A stretch of DNA of 50,000 nt from an uncultured delta proteobacterium (GTDB lineage Bacteria; Desulfobacterota; Desulfovibrionia; Desulfovibrionales; Desulfovibrionaceae). The stretch is taken from assembly GCA_903843965.1 (NCBI GenBank), contig CAIMRY010000010.1, positions 1-50,000 on the forward strand, in the 5' to 3' direction. Position numbers and translations under genes: made by a program. The notes beneath the pieces were generated by a model, which worked only from the letters and a program-made list of their open reading frames with translations, ran no database searches and had not been told where the DNA came from. Of the stretch, positions 38,901 through 46,865 are shown piece after piece; within the stretch, counting starts at the first letter, position 1, and each line of letters opens with the position of its first letter.

Positions 38901-38967
38901 CCAGGGCAAGGATGAAGTCCGCGCTCCAGGGCACGACATGAACGGTGTTGGGGCGCACGGGATTCAT
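35959..38967 (-). CDS. addB: AddB-like recombination nuclease/helicase subunit
   Basis: This 1002-residue protein is the likely partner of the AddA-like helicase encoded just upstream. The N-terminus (RLVFPHNRPARHLRAAL) is typical of alpha/delta-proteobacterial AddB, with no intact GKT motif. The middle has helicase-like but degenerate segments. The C-terminal PD-(D/E)xK nuclease has GHVVLDYKTGTVKDGG and DVQLPLYLHLL. Cysteines in WLACPKKAF and the final CDWCDYQGPCCG fit the iron-sulfur staple of AddB-type nucleases. Its start overlaps the addA stop by four bases. The pair should process double-strand breaks for RecA. The gene name follows domain pattern, since these proteins diverge greatly. 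Confidence 0.87.
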   Translation of the reverse strand: MNPVRPNTVHVVPWSADFILALADRLVAEAASLDLSRTRLVFPHNRPARHLRAALAARADLPRPVLLPRMQALDEFLRGLRQDLCQHPPRRAGKLDRIGLLHGVVRGLGLTDGQSAGPFATLDDTARAFFPWGARLASLLEELSRHAITPQDLGHLEGAVLPWAEALLGHLGRIDAAYRAGMQERGWTTSGLDALWLSTRLDEIEAKLSGERLVFAGFHALAPTEEAVLRRLWERSGALVLWHSDPALARPGQEGEVAWPAREHAKILRSWRARAVLEVEPPAEPKPQIRRFYEGFDLHSQLCALERELAQLKDTQSTAIVLPDPGALIPVMHHLPPDEVNISMGYPLMRSALAQLLECILVLHENRAPQEQINGTGRYLWRDLIALARQPLLRMLRAGGETPLKSAYQSWERHIRSSSALQSPFEWALAYDPDETSVTEEELRALHQEVLDACFTRFANLTTLRQTGQAVAGLCDLLRRRGGEAWQHLLIDAECLLRLWQSVVPELTGSILADEKYDQGLLFLILRHLLEAERVSFEPEPLAGMQVLGMLETRLLRFRGLFILDATEENLPGASAPDPLLPDPLRLALGLPGARERDNVAAHNFYRLLMGAEEVCVLYQAGVRPGALEGKSVRSRYVEQLLWELERATGRLVKAQPESVADAPLKAVSFPVAAILPCRPAIRVTPVLRQRLVDMLRDKGVTPSALEDWLACPKKAFHRHVLRLRPMQEVAEDGDRALFGDMVHRVLRDFFTPLLGLPLTPQRLDEKALFAQLEAALALEAEALNLPYDGRVALLAAARERLRRFLLATPATTVAALEHRVETQLCTAGLTIRLHGQIDRIDTRDDGAGVAGHVVLDYKTGTVKDGGSEAWLDAELFARLDACAPGTKDAAALLAELAERGLDVQLPLYLHLLAASKEWRPVNAAWVALKSDGAERPFFPDGEGHNQVGPDHVGPEERGIVIQQRVPALVGFLLAHLLAATEFPARSGRHCDWCDYQGPCCG

Positions 38968-41900
38968 GGCCGGACCTCTTTCTGCGTTGCGCTCTCAGCC
39001 TTCATGTCCACAGGCTCCAGCACCCGGCGGTCCAGGTACACCAGCATACCGCGTGGGGGCAGGCCCTGGGCCTGGGGCAGCTGGCGCGCCAGGGCCAGGT
39101 AGGCCCGGAGCTGGCGGGCGTGCTCCGGCTTGGCCTGGCCGGTCTTGAACTCCAGCACCACCGGGCCCTGCGGGGTGAAGCGCAGCAGGTCCGGCCTTTG
39201 GAACGCGCCGTCCTCGGCCAGGATGGTCAGCTCGCCGGTGCCCTGGCCCAGGTGCGGCCTGGCCTCCGGCCGGGAGAGCAGCCAGCGCAGCATGTCCGCC
39301 ACCTCGCGCGCCAGGGTCCGGCGGTCTGCATCGGCCAGGGCGCGCAGCTCCGGGAATTCCTCCAGGGCCAGGGCGGCGGCGCGGTCGGCGTTGGCCCCGT
39401 CGTCCCCATCGTCTTGACCCGGCGCATCCGGGCTCCGCAGCAGCTCCACGGCCTTGTGCGCCACCTTGCCGCGCGCCCGACCGTCAAAGGTGGCGTCCTC
39501 CACTTTGTTGCGGAACACGCGCAGGCGCGGCAGCCAGGCCTGGAACTCCGGGGTTGCCGCCAGCGGCTTGATCTCGGTCTGTGCGGCTGGCTCGTCCTGT
39601 GCGGCTGGCTCGTCCTGTGCGGCTGGCTCGTCCTGTGCGGAGGGCTCGTCCTGTGCGGAGAACTCAGGCGGCAGGGTGCTGGCCGGGGCCCGGCCCAGGG
39701 TCAGCCCGGCCTCCTCCGCCGGAATGCCCAGCAGCAGCTTGAGGATGGCCGGGATCGGCCCGGCGTTGCCGCGCCCGCCAGCGCCGGGCATGCCAGCGCC
39801 GGGCACGAAAACGTACAGCTCCTCCTCGGCGCGGGTCCAAGCCACGTAGAGCAGGTTCAGCTGCTCCAGCAGCAGCGCGGCGTTGCGCTGGTGATAGGGC
39901 CGCCCCAGGGCCTTGGTCAGCCGGGTCAGCACGCGGTGGCCGTGCAGCGTGACGGGCCGGTACTCGGCCATGCGCCCGGCGGACCAGTTGTGCAGCGGGA
40001 TGATGGTCACCGGGAACTGCAGGCCCTTGGATTTGTGGATGGTCAGGATGCGGATGGCGTCCGCCGCCTCGGGCAGGGGGACCTTCTCCTCCGCGCCCGC
40101 CTCGGCCCAGTATTCCAGGAACCGGGCCAGCGAGCCCAGGCCCCTGCTTTCGGCCAGGTGGATGACCTCCAGGAAGCGGCGCACGTAGAGCTCGGCCTTG
40201 GGGTGCCGCTTCAGCACCTGGAAGGTGGCCAGCGCGGCCTGGGCCAGGTCGTAGGGCCGCATGAGCGCGGCGCGCTTCATGAACGGGGCGATGAGCCGGG
40301 CGTGGACCTGCGGGAAGTCCGCGCGGAAGCGGGAGAGCAGGCCGGGCCTCTGGTCGGCTGCGGCCCAGTCGAGCACGGCGGCCAGGTCGAGCCCACTCTC
40401 GGGCAAAAACAGCTCGCCCCCGCTGACGAGCTCGAAGAAGGCTGTGTCGTCCGCCGGACAGTCCAGCACGCGCAACAGCGCGGTGAGCTGGCGCACCAGC
40501 GGGTGCCGGGAGAGCAGCAGGCTGTTCTCGGTGATGATGGGCAGGCCCTCGGCCACCAGGCGTTCGCAGACCAGGTCCGCGTGCTTGCCCGTGCGCACCA
40601 GCACGGCGATGTCGCTTAAGGGGCGGCGCGGCAGCAGCTCCTGGCGCAGGGTCTCAACCAGCGCGTCCATGCTCTGGGTCTCGATGTCTGCGGCCTTGCC
40701 CAGGGGCAGCAGGCGCACCTGCACCAATCCTGGCTCGCGGCCTGGCTCGCGGCCCGATTTGTGTGCCGGGTCGTGCGCCGGGTCGCCTGGTTTGAGCGGC
40801 GGGACCAGCTGGGCAGAGCCCGCGAAGGCCGCGCGCAGGTCGCGGAAAAAGCCGTCAGAAACGTCCAGCGGCGCGCCGGGCAGGTGTGCCCCGGCGATGG
40901 CGCGCACGGTGTCCGGGTCGTCCAGCGCGCCAAAGACGCGGTTGTTGAAGGCCACGATCTCCGGCGCGCTGCGCCAGTTGTACGGCAGGCTGTCGCGCCG
41001 CACGCCTCCGGCCATGGCGTTCAGCTCCGGGTCCGCCGCCACCTCGTCGAAGAGCCGGGCCTCGCCGCCGCGCCAGCCGTAGATGGCCTGCTTCACGTCG
41101 CCCACGCAGAACAGGCTGCCGCCCTTGGCCAGGCATTCCGAGGCCAGGGGCAGGGTGGCGCTCCACTGGTCGCGGCTGGTGTCCTGGAACTCGTCCACCA
41201 GCAGGTGGTGCAGGCGGTCGCCCAACCGGCAGAAGGCATCGGGCACGCCCTTGCCTTCGTCCAGCAGGGCGCAGACCTTGCCCGCAAGTTCAGAGCCGAA
41301 CAGGAAACCCTGCTCGCGCTGGAGCGTCTCCAGCTCGGCCAGCAGCAGCTGGCCGATGGCCGCGCAGGGGGCCAGGGCATAGGCCGGGGCCAGCACGGCC
41401 TGGTCATGCACGTACTCGGCGCTGGCCGCGCAAAAGGCCGCAAAGAGCGCCTGGGCCGCGTCCGTGCGCCTGCCCTTGCTCTTGGCCAAGAGGCAGTCGT
41501 CCAGGTCGTTCTTGGTCAGATAGGCCGAGTCCGGCAGGCCGTCGAAAAGCCTGGCCTCCTCGCAGCGGGCCAGCAGCTTGGCGAAGTGCGCGTTCGTTGC
41601 CAGGCCCTCGGCCTCGATGCCGTCGGCCAGGGCCTGCGCGGCCTGCTGCATTCCGGCGTACGACATGGCGAGCAGGTCGGCCAGGCGGATCTGGTCCGTG
41701 GTCAGGTCTCCGGGCTGGCCGCGCAGCAGGCTGGCCATGTCCAGCAGGCGCTGGCGCAGGGTGTCCTGAAGCCAGAAGCCGTCCTTGTTCTCGTGCTCGA
41801 TGAGCGTGCGCACGGCCTGGGCGTACAGCGCCTCGGCCTCTATTTCCCCCTCATCGCCGTTTGCGCCGCCCTGTTCGCAGCGGGCCAGGAAGCGCTCCAG

Positions 41901-42374
41901 CAGGGCCTGCATGGCCGGGCCTTCGTCGAACACGGTCTCGAAGTCCGGGCGCATGCCCAGGTCCAGGGCGAAGAGCCGCACAAGCAGGTTCAGCAGGCTG
42001 TCGATGGTGCGGATGCCCAGGTGCTGGGCGTGGCGCAGGATGTCTGTGAGCAGGGCCTCGGCCCGTGCCGGGGACATCTGCTCGCCCTCGGTGTCGTCCT
42101 CAGAACTGTCCGCCGCCTCGGGCAGGTCAAGCGCCCGGCGTTTGAGGGCCAGGAGCACGCGCTCCTTCATCTCCGCCGCTGCCTTGTTGGTGAAGGTCAC
42201 GGCCAGTATTTCCGGCCAGGAATAGCCGAAGGGCCGCTCCGGCGCGCCCGCGCAGGCGAAGCCGCCGTTGTCGGGGTCCGCGCCGGTCAAAAGCTTCAGA
42301 AAACGCCGGGTCAGGGCAAAGGTCTTGCCCGAACCGGCCGAGGCCTTGACCTGCCGGAACGGAACAGTGGTCAT
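38964..42374 (-). CDS. addA: AddA-like UvrD/Rep helicase-nuclease
   Basis: This 1136-residue superfamily 1 helicase has Walker A at residues 11-18 (ASAGSGKT), LAVTFTNKAAAEMKERV, Walker B LVDEFQDTSRDQW, YNWRSAPEIVAFNN, and the late motif IRILTIHKSKGLQFPVTI. The C-terminus has a RecB-like nuclease domain with PVVLEFKTGQAKPEHA. Between them is a repeated stretch SAQDEPAAQDEP encoded by an 18-bp tandem repeat. It should unwind DNA ends together with AddB. The start overlaps the EamA gene stop by four bases, so the minus-strand genes from EamA to addB are coupled. Confidence 0.93.
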   Translation of the reverse strand: MTTVPFRQVKASAGSGKTFALTRRFLKLLTGADPDNGGFACAGAPERPFGYSWPEILAVTFTNKAAAEMKERVLLALKRRALDLPEAADSSEDDTEGEQMSPARAEALLTDILRHAQHLGIRTIDSLLNLLVRLFALDLGMRPDFETVFDEGPAMQALLERFLARCEQGGANGDEGEIEAEALYAQAVRTLIEHENKDGFWLQDTLRQRLLDMASLLRGQPGDLTTDQIRLADLLAMSYAGMQQAAQALADGIEAEGLATNAHFAKLLARCEEARLFDGLPDSAYLTKNDLDDCLLAKSKGRRTDAAQALFAAFCAASAEYVHDQAVLAPAYALAPCAAIGQLLLAELETLQREQGFLFGSELAGKVCALLDEGKGVPDAFCRLGDRLHHLLVDEFQDTSRDQWSATLPLASECLAKGGSLFCVGDVKQAIYGWRGGEARLFDEVAADPELNAMAGGVRRDSLPYNWRSAPEIVAFNNRVFGALDDPDTVRAIAGAHLPGAPLDVSDGFFRDLRAAFAGSAQLVPPLKPGDPAHDPAHKSGREPGREPGLVQVRLLPLGKAADIETQSMDALVETLRQELLPRRPLSDIAVLVRTGKHADLVCERLVAEGLPIITENSLLLSRHPLVRQLTALLRVLDCPADDTAFFELVSGGELFLPESGLDLAAVLDWAAADQRPGLLSRFRADFPQVHARLIAPFMKRAALMRPYDLAQAALATFQVLKRHPKAELYVRRFLEVIHLAESRGLGSLARFLEYWAEAGAEEKVPLPEAADAIRILTIHKSKGLQFPVTIIPLHNWSAGRMAEYRPVTLHGHRVLTRLTKALGRPYHQRNAALLLEQLNLLYVAWTRAEEELYVFVPGAGMPGAGGRGNAGPIPAILKLLLGIPAEEAGLTLGRAPASTLPPEFSAQDEPSAQDEPAAQDEPAAQDEPAAQTEIKPLAATPEFQAWLPRLRVFRNKVEDATFDGRARGKVAHKAVELLRSPDAPGQDDGDDGANADRAAALALEEFPELRALADADRRTLAREVADMLRWLLSRPEARPHLGQGTGELTILAEDGAFQRPDLLRFTPQGPVVLEFKTGQAKPEHARQLRAYLALARQLPQAQGLPPRGMLVYLDRRVLEPVDMKAESATQKEVRP
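39579..39668 (-). repeat. 18-bp tandem repeat inside addA
   Basis: The plus-strand unit CTGTGCGGCTGGCTCGTC occurs three times exactly (39579-39632), then once with two changes and once more diverged. On the coding strand it gives the six-residue unit AQDEPA. It lies between the helicase and nuclease parts and keeps the frame at any copy number. Confidence 0.85.
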
Positions 42375-43303
42375 GCGCTGGCCTCGATGCTGGGTTCTGA
42401 TGCCGGTTCCGCTTCGGCTGCCGCGACCTTGCCCGGCGCGCCCAGGATGGTGCAGGCCACGGCCCCCAGGATCAGCGCGCTGCCGATGTACCCGGTGAGG
42501 TCGAAGCGCTCATTCCACCAGACATAGGCCAGGGCGGCGGCCAGAACCGGCTCCAGCGAGGCCACAATGGCCGTGCGTGTGGCCGAAAGGATGCGCAGGC
42601 CCGCATAGTACACGCTGTACGCGCCGTAGGTGGTGGTCAGGCCCAGGGCGGCCAGGGTCAGCCAGGCCTGCCAGGACTTGTGCCCGAAGGGGCCGCCGGG
42701 AAGAAAGGGCAGCAGGCACAGGCAGCCCACGGGCAGGGCGTAGAGGAACAGGGTCGGCGTGGCGTAGCGGCCCAGGTAGCGTTTGCCGAAGATGTAGTAC
42801 GTGGCGTAGCTTAAGCCTGACAACAGCCCCAGCAGGATGCCCGGCAGGTTCACCGCGCCCAGGCCCTGGCCGCTCAACAGCGACGACCCGAGGCTGACGC
42901 AGGCCACCCCGGCCAGCGTCATGCACAGGGCCAGGATTTTGCTCCCGGTCATGGACTCGCCCAGCATGAGCCAGGCCAGCAGCGCCACCCAGGCCGGGGC
43001 CGTGTACAAGAGCACCGAGGCCAGGGCCGCGCCCACGTAGTGGATGGACAGGATGTACGCGCCGAAGAGCGTGGCCACGCCGAACACGCCAAAGGCCGCC
43101 ACTGCCGGGGCATCGCGCGGCTTAAGCTTCCAGGTGCGCGTGGCCAGGGCGTGCGCGGCGAACAGCGACCAGCCCAGGGCCGAGCGCCAGAAGGCGGCCT
43201 CCAGCGGGGTCACGCCGTAAGCGATGGCCTGCTTGGACAGCGGGCCGATGAGCGCCCAGAGCGCGGCGGCGCACAGGACAAAGAGGGTGCCGCGAACCTG
43301 CAT
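42371..43303 (-). CDS. EamA/DMT-family permease
   Basis: This 310-residue inner-membrane protein has about ten hydrophobic helices arranged as two EamA repeats. The first includes AALWALIGPLSKQAIAYG and LLYTAPAWVALLAWLMLGES, and the second includes ATRTAIVASLEPVLAAALAY. The C-terminus is Ala/Glu-rich and cytoplasmic (AAAEAEPASEPSIEASA). Members export amino acids, sugars or other metabolites, or move nucleotide sugars. The gene starts 7 bases after the ornithine-cyclodeaminase-family gene and its stop overlaps the addA start. The pairing with an amino-acid enzyme makes amino-acid export plausible, but this is inference. Confidence 0.9.
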   Translation of the reverse strand: MQVRGTLFVLCAAALWALIGPLSKQAIAYGVTPLEAAFWRSALGWSLFAAHALATRTWKLKPRDAPAVAAFGVFGVATLFGAYILSIHYVGAALASVLLYTAPAWVALLAWLMLGESMTGSKILALCMTLAGVACVSLGSSLLSGQGLGAVNLPGILLGLLSGLSYATYYIFGKRYLGRYATPTLFLYALPVGCLCLLPFLPGGPFGHKSWQAWLTLAALGLTTTYGAYSVYYAGLRILSATRTAIVASLEPVLAAALAYVWWNERFDLTGYIGSALILGAVACTILGAPGKVAAAEAEPASEPSIEASA

Positions 43304-43310
43304 GGGGCCC

Positions 43311-44315
43311 CTAGAGCTGCACCCAGGTGCCGACCTTGCGCTCCAGCGCTTTCTGGTAGATCAGATGCCCGGTCATGACGTCGTCCAGCGCGATGCCCAT
43401 GAGCACTGCCGAGCGGCGGCCCGTGCGCACCCCGGCCTTTTTCCCGGCGCAGATCTCGCCCAGGTCCGAGTGCAGCCCGGCCTTGCCCGGGTAGCCGTTC
43501 TGGAAATACACGCCGTGCTCCTGGGTCCACAGGTACTGCCCGGCGTTGTCTGTGGTGAAGCTGGCGGCGGCGCTCATGGTCTCGGCGTCAAAGGCCGAGT
43601 CGTAGTCCACGGCGATGGCCAGGCAGTCGGGCTTGAGCCACTGGTCCTGGACAAAACGCTGGGGCTTTTCCACAATGGGCGAGCAGGTGATGACCACGTC
43701 CGCCCCCCCATTGTCGCCACCGGCCACACAGTCTTTGGGCGCGGCGCAGTCGATGAACTTTGCGCCGGGCAGCAGGGGCTGCATTTCGGCCTGGTAGCGG
43801 GCGCTCTGTCCGGCGATGGGGTCGAACATGCGCACCTCGGAGATCTTCGGGAAGACCTCGATCATGGCCCGCAGGTTCATGCGGCCCTGCACGCCCAGGC
43901 CGAGGATGGCCACGCTTTTGGTGCTCGGATTGCCGAAGTGCCGGGCGTATACGCCCGAGGCCGCGCCCGTGCGCCAGGCCGTGATCCAGCCCGCGTCCAT
44001 CACCGCGCGCACCAGGCCGGTCTCCGGGTCGAGCAGGCACCAGATGCCGGAGATGTACGGCAGGCCCTTCTTCTGGTTCGGCGGATAGCCGGACACGACC
44101 TTCACGCCCGCCAGGTCCAGGTCGCCGCCGACGTAGCAGGGCATGGAGTGGTTGAAGCAGTCCTTGCGCGTGTGGATGCCGATCTTGGCGGGCATCTCGA
44201 TTTCGCCGCAGCCCTGGGCCACGAAGCCGCGCTCCACCTCGTCCATGATTTCCAGCATGGTGATGCCGAGGGAGTCGATATCTGCCTGGGAGAGCCAGAG
44301 TACGTCGAAGGACAT
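43311..44315 (-). CDS. Ornithine cyclodeaminase / mu-crystallin family protein
   Basis: This 334-residue protein has the two-domain fold of ornithine cyclodeaminase, alanine dehydrogenase and ketimine reductases. It has VKVVSGYPPNQKKGLP with substrate-binding Lys, DAGWITAWRTGAASGVYA, and the NAD(P)-binding VAILGLGVQGRMNLRAM. ADVVITCSPIVEKP and HSDLGEICAGKKAGV are also family-typical. The exact reaction cannot be read from the sequence: the candidates are ornithine to proline, pyrroline-2-carboxylate reduction, or reductive amination. The EamA gene follows at once, suggesting a shared function. Confidence 0.9.
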   Translation of the reverse strand: MSFDVLWLSQADIDSLGITMLEIMDEVERGFVAQGCGEIEMPAKIGIHTRKDCFNHSMPCYVGGDLDLAGVKVVSGYPPNQKKGLPYISGIWCLLDPETGLVRAVMDAGWITAWRTGAASGVYARHFGNPSTKSVAILGLGVQGRMNLRAMIEVFPKISEVRMFDPIAGQSARYQAEMQPLLPGAKFIDCAAPKDCVAGGDNGGADVVITCSPIVEKPQRFVQDQWLKPDCLAIAVDYDSAFDAETMSAAASFTTDNAGQYLWTQEHGVYFQNGYPGKAGLHSDLGEICAGKKAGVRTGRRSAVLMGIALDDVMTGHLIYQKALERKVGTWVQL

Positions 44316-44423
44316 GGGCTTTGAGCTCCTGATTTTGAGGGGTTGCGGGGAACAAACTTGTAGGCTGTTTTGGCCTCCGCGTCAAAAGCGGATGCCCGCA
44401 CGGGCGCCTGCGCCGTCCCCGCG

Positions 44424-44477
44424 CCTGTTGCCCATCGGGCGCGCACAGGACCTGTTGCCCATCGGGCGTGCACAGGA
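44424..44477. repeat. 27-bp tandem duplication before the pseudouridine synthase gene
   Basis: The unit CCTGTTGCCCATCGGGCG plus CGCACAGGA occurs twice in direct succession, with one difference (C/T). The pair ends 11 bases before the ATG at 44489, so it lies in the leader or promoter of that gene and between it and the divergent ornithine-cyclodeaminase-family gene. Confidence 0.85.
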
Positions 44478-44488
44478 TAGGATGCGGG

Positions 44489-45361
44489 ATGGAACACAAC
44501 GAAAATCACGTTTCGGCTCAGAGCGCACAGGTGGATGCGGCCAGGCACGGCCAGCGGTTGGACAAGGCCCTGGAGCAGCTGCTGCCCGAGGCTGGCCTGC
44601 GCCTGCGGCGGCGGCTCATCGAGCTGGGCCGGGTGCTGGTGCAGGGCCGACCGGCCGCGCCGGGGCTCAAGGTGCAGGAGGGCTGGCGCATTGAGCTTTT
44701 GCCCGACGAAACGCCGCCCGCGCCCAAGATCAAGATCCCCATCGTCAAGCGCACCATGAGCTTTGCGGCGCTGCTCAAGCCCGCCGGGATGCACAGCTCG
44801 GCCATTGCCGGGATGAGCGAGCCCTGCGTGGAGGCGTTTCTGCCGGGGCTGTTCCCGGATTCCCAGCCCGTGCTGCTGAACCGCCTGGACAACCTCACCT
44901 CCGGCCTGCTGCTGGTGGCGCTCAAGCCCCAGGCGCAGAAAGACTTTGCGATCATGGACGCCATGAAGGTGACTAAGGAATACGTGGCCATCGTGGTGGG
45001 GCGGCTGGACGAGGCGTTGGAGCTGCGGCGCTGCCTGGACAGCGATGACCGCAGGCGCACGCGCGTGCTGCCCAAGCTCGACCCGGAGCGGCGCAACTGG
45101 ACCTTCGTCTGGCCCGTGGAGGAGCTGCCCGGCGGCCCGCTGGGCACATTGACCAAGGTCCGCGTGCAGATTTACGCCGGGGCCAGGCACCAGATCCGCG
45201 CGCACCTGGCGGCGGCCATGCTGCCCATCCTGGGCGATCCGCTCTATGGCGAGGGCAATGCCGAGGCTTCTCGGCTGTACCTGCACCACCGGCGCCTGGC
45301 GTTTCCACGCTTCGAGGCCGAAGCGCCCGAGAACTGGGCCCTGCCGGTGCCTTTGGACTAA
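44489..45361 (+). CDS. RluA-family RNA pseudouridine synthase
   Basis: This 290-residue enzyme converts uridine to pseudouridine in ribosomal or transfer RNA. An S4-like RNA-binding segment near residues 20-70 (GQRLDKALEQLLPEAGLR) precedes the catalytic domain. Catalytic Asp134 lies in NRLDNLTSGLLL. Further family stretches are VTKEYVAIVVGRL, ARHQIRAHLAAAMLPILGDP and LYLHHRRLAFP. RluA, RluC and RluD types cannot be told apart here. The usual GLxVHP region is LKPAGMHSSA. I chose the ATG at 44489; a start at 44468 would add seven residues inside the second repeat unit. It is convergent with ftsY. Confidence 0.9.
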   Translation: MEHNENHVSAQSAQVDAARHGQRLDKALEQLLPEAGLRLRRRLIELGRVLVQGRPAAPGLKVQEGWRIELLPDETPPAPKIKIPIVKRTMSFAALLKPAGMHSSAIAGMSEPCVEAFLPGLFPDSQPVLLNRLDNLTSGLLLVALKPQAQKDFAIMDAMKVTKEYVAIVVGRLDEALELRRCLDSDDRRRTRVLPKLDPERRNWTFVWPVEELPGGPLGTLTKVRVQIYAGARHQIRAHLAAAMLPILGDPLYGEGNAEASRLYLHHRRLAFPRFEAEAPENWALPVPLD

Positions 45362-45381
45362 TCGTCTAATCGTCTAATCGT
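45358..45381. repeat. 8-bp triple repeat at the meeting point of two convergent genes
   Basis: CTAATCGT occurs three times in a row. The first copy supplies the TAA stop of the pseudouridine synthase gene and the third supplies the TAG stop of ftsY on the other strand. Because 8 is not a multiple of three, slippage would move one stop relative to the other gene without harm to either. Confidence 0.85.
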
Positions 45382-46750
45382 CGAGCAGGGCCTTGGCGAA
45401 GTCCTCGCCCACGAAGGGCCGCAGGTCCTCCATCCGCTCGCCCAGGCCGATAAAGCTGATGGGCAGCTTGTGGGTGATGGCCACCGAGACCATGACCCCG
45501 CCCTTGGCCGTGCCGTCGAGCTTGGTCAGCACGATCTCGTCCACGCCCACGGCCTCGTGGAACAGCTTGGTCTGCGAGAGCGCGTTCTGGCCCGTGGTGG
45601 CGTCGATGACCAGCACGGTGCGGTGCGGCGCGCCAGGGTGCTTCTTGTCCAGCACGCGCTTGATCTTGCGCAGCTCTTCCATGAGATTCACTTTGGTGTG
45701 CAGGCGCCCGGCGGTGTCCAGCAGCACCAGGTCAAAACCCTCGCGCTGGGCCATGTCCACGGCCTCGAAGGCCACGGCGGCGGGGTCGGACCCCTCGGCC
45801 TTGGAGAAGATGCCCGCGCCCACGCGCCCGGCCCAGATCTCCAGCTGGCCGATGGCCGCCGCGCGGAAGGTGTCGCCCGCGGCGATGAGCACTTTGCGGC
45901 CTTGCAGGCGCGCGCGGTAGGCCAGCTTGGCGATGGTGGTGGTTTTGCCCACCCCGTTCACGCCGACCATCATGACCACCTCTGGCGCTGCCGCCACCTT
46001 GGGCTTTTTCGGCAGGGGGAAGATGCCCTCCAGCTCGCTGCCCAGCACCTCGCGGAAGCGCGCGGCCTCGGTGACGCCCATGCTGCGGGCGCGCGTCTTG
46101 AGGTTGCTGATCAGCTTCTGCGTGGCCTCGGAGCCCATGTCGGCCATGATGAAGATCTCTTCCAGCCCGTCCCAGAAGGCGGCGTCCAGGCCGCCCGTGC
46201 GGCCGAACAGCGCGCCCAGGCCAGCGGAGAAGCGCTCCCTGGTCTTGGCCAGGCCCTGGGTGAGTTTTTGGAAGATGCTGGTGCGCTCCTCCTGCTCCTG
46301 CTCCAGGTCCAGGGCCAGGATGAGGCGGTAGCGCAGCTCGGAGCGCAGGTCCTCGGGCTTTTGCAGGTTCATGGCCTGGGCCCAGGCCGCGAATTCCGCG
46401 ATGAAGGCCTCGGCCTCGGGGCCGGGAACGTCGAGCGTGGCGAACAGGAAGCGCAGGCGGGCCCACAGCTGCGGGCCGGGGCTGGCGATGTCGGTCAGCA
46501 GGACGGCCAGCCAGTCCGAAATCTTGGCGCGGCCAGCGGACAGGGCGGCGGCGAGGCTGTCGCGCCAGGCCTGGGAGGGCTCTGTCGGGGCGGTGTCGCT
46601 GAGGTCAGTCATTTGCACGACAGGCGTCTGCGCGCCAGGAGTTTGAGCGCCGACAGGCTGCTGCGCCAGCTCCTGCGGCTGGCCGCCGGAAGGCATTGCA
46701 GTGGCTGCATCGCTGCCCAAGAGCTTCTTGACCGTGCTGAACAATCCCAT
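45374..46750 (-). CDS. ftsY: Signal recognition particle receptor FtsY
   Basis: This 458-residue GTPase docks ribosome-SRP complexes at the membrane. The N-terminal ~150 residues form an acidic, Gln/Pro-rich A region followed by a helical segment. The N domain contains GLAKTRERFSAGLGALFG. The G domain has MMVGVNGVGKTTTIAKLAY, AAGDTFRAAAIGQLEIWA, VLLDTAGRLHTKVNLMEEL, LTKLDGTAKGGVMV and the closing ISFIGLGERMEDLRPF, a complete SRP-receptor set. The ATG at 46750 has an AGGAGAGCGC leader. It is divergent from asnS. Confidence 0.97.
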   Translation of the reverse strand: MGLFSTVKKLLGSDAATAMPSGGQPQELAQQPVGAQTPGAQTPVVQMTDLSDTAPTEPSQAWRDSLAAALSAGRAKISDWLAVLLTDIASPGPQLWARLRFLFATLDVPGPEAEAFIAEFAAWAQAMNLQKPEDLRSELRYRLILALDLEQEQEERTSIFQKLTQGLAKTRERFSAGLGALFGRTGGLDAAFWDGLEEIFIMADMGSEATQKLISNLKTRARSMGVTEAARFREVLGSELEGIFPLPKKPKVAAAPEVVMMVGVNGVGKTTTIAKLAYRARLQGRKVLIAAGDTFRAAAIGQLEIWAGRVGAGIFSKAEGSDPAAVAFEAVDMAQREGFDLVLLDTAGRLHTKVNLMEELRKIKRVLDKKHPGAPHRTVLVIDATTGQNALSQTKLFHEAVGVDEIVLTKLDGTAKGGVMVSVAITHKLPISFIGLGERMEDLRPFVGEDFAKALLDD

Positions 46751-46814
46751 GCGCTCTCCTCGTGCTTACTGTGTGGCGGCGTTCTACCCCAGGACCGCTG
46801 GCGGCGCAACTCTG

Positions 46815-46843
46815 TTGAAATCCCGACGGATCGGCACTAGAAG
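46815..46843 (+). promoter_or_regulatory. Candidate asnS promoter
   Basis: TTGAAA (46815-46820) and TAGAAG (46838-46843) are 17 bases apart. The -10 box lies 22 bases before the asnS ATG, leaving a very short leader that includes an AGAAGGGGG ribosome binding sequence. The -10 match is moderate. Confidence 0.35.
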
Positions 46844-46865
46844 GAGGAGACAGAAGGGGGCGCAC

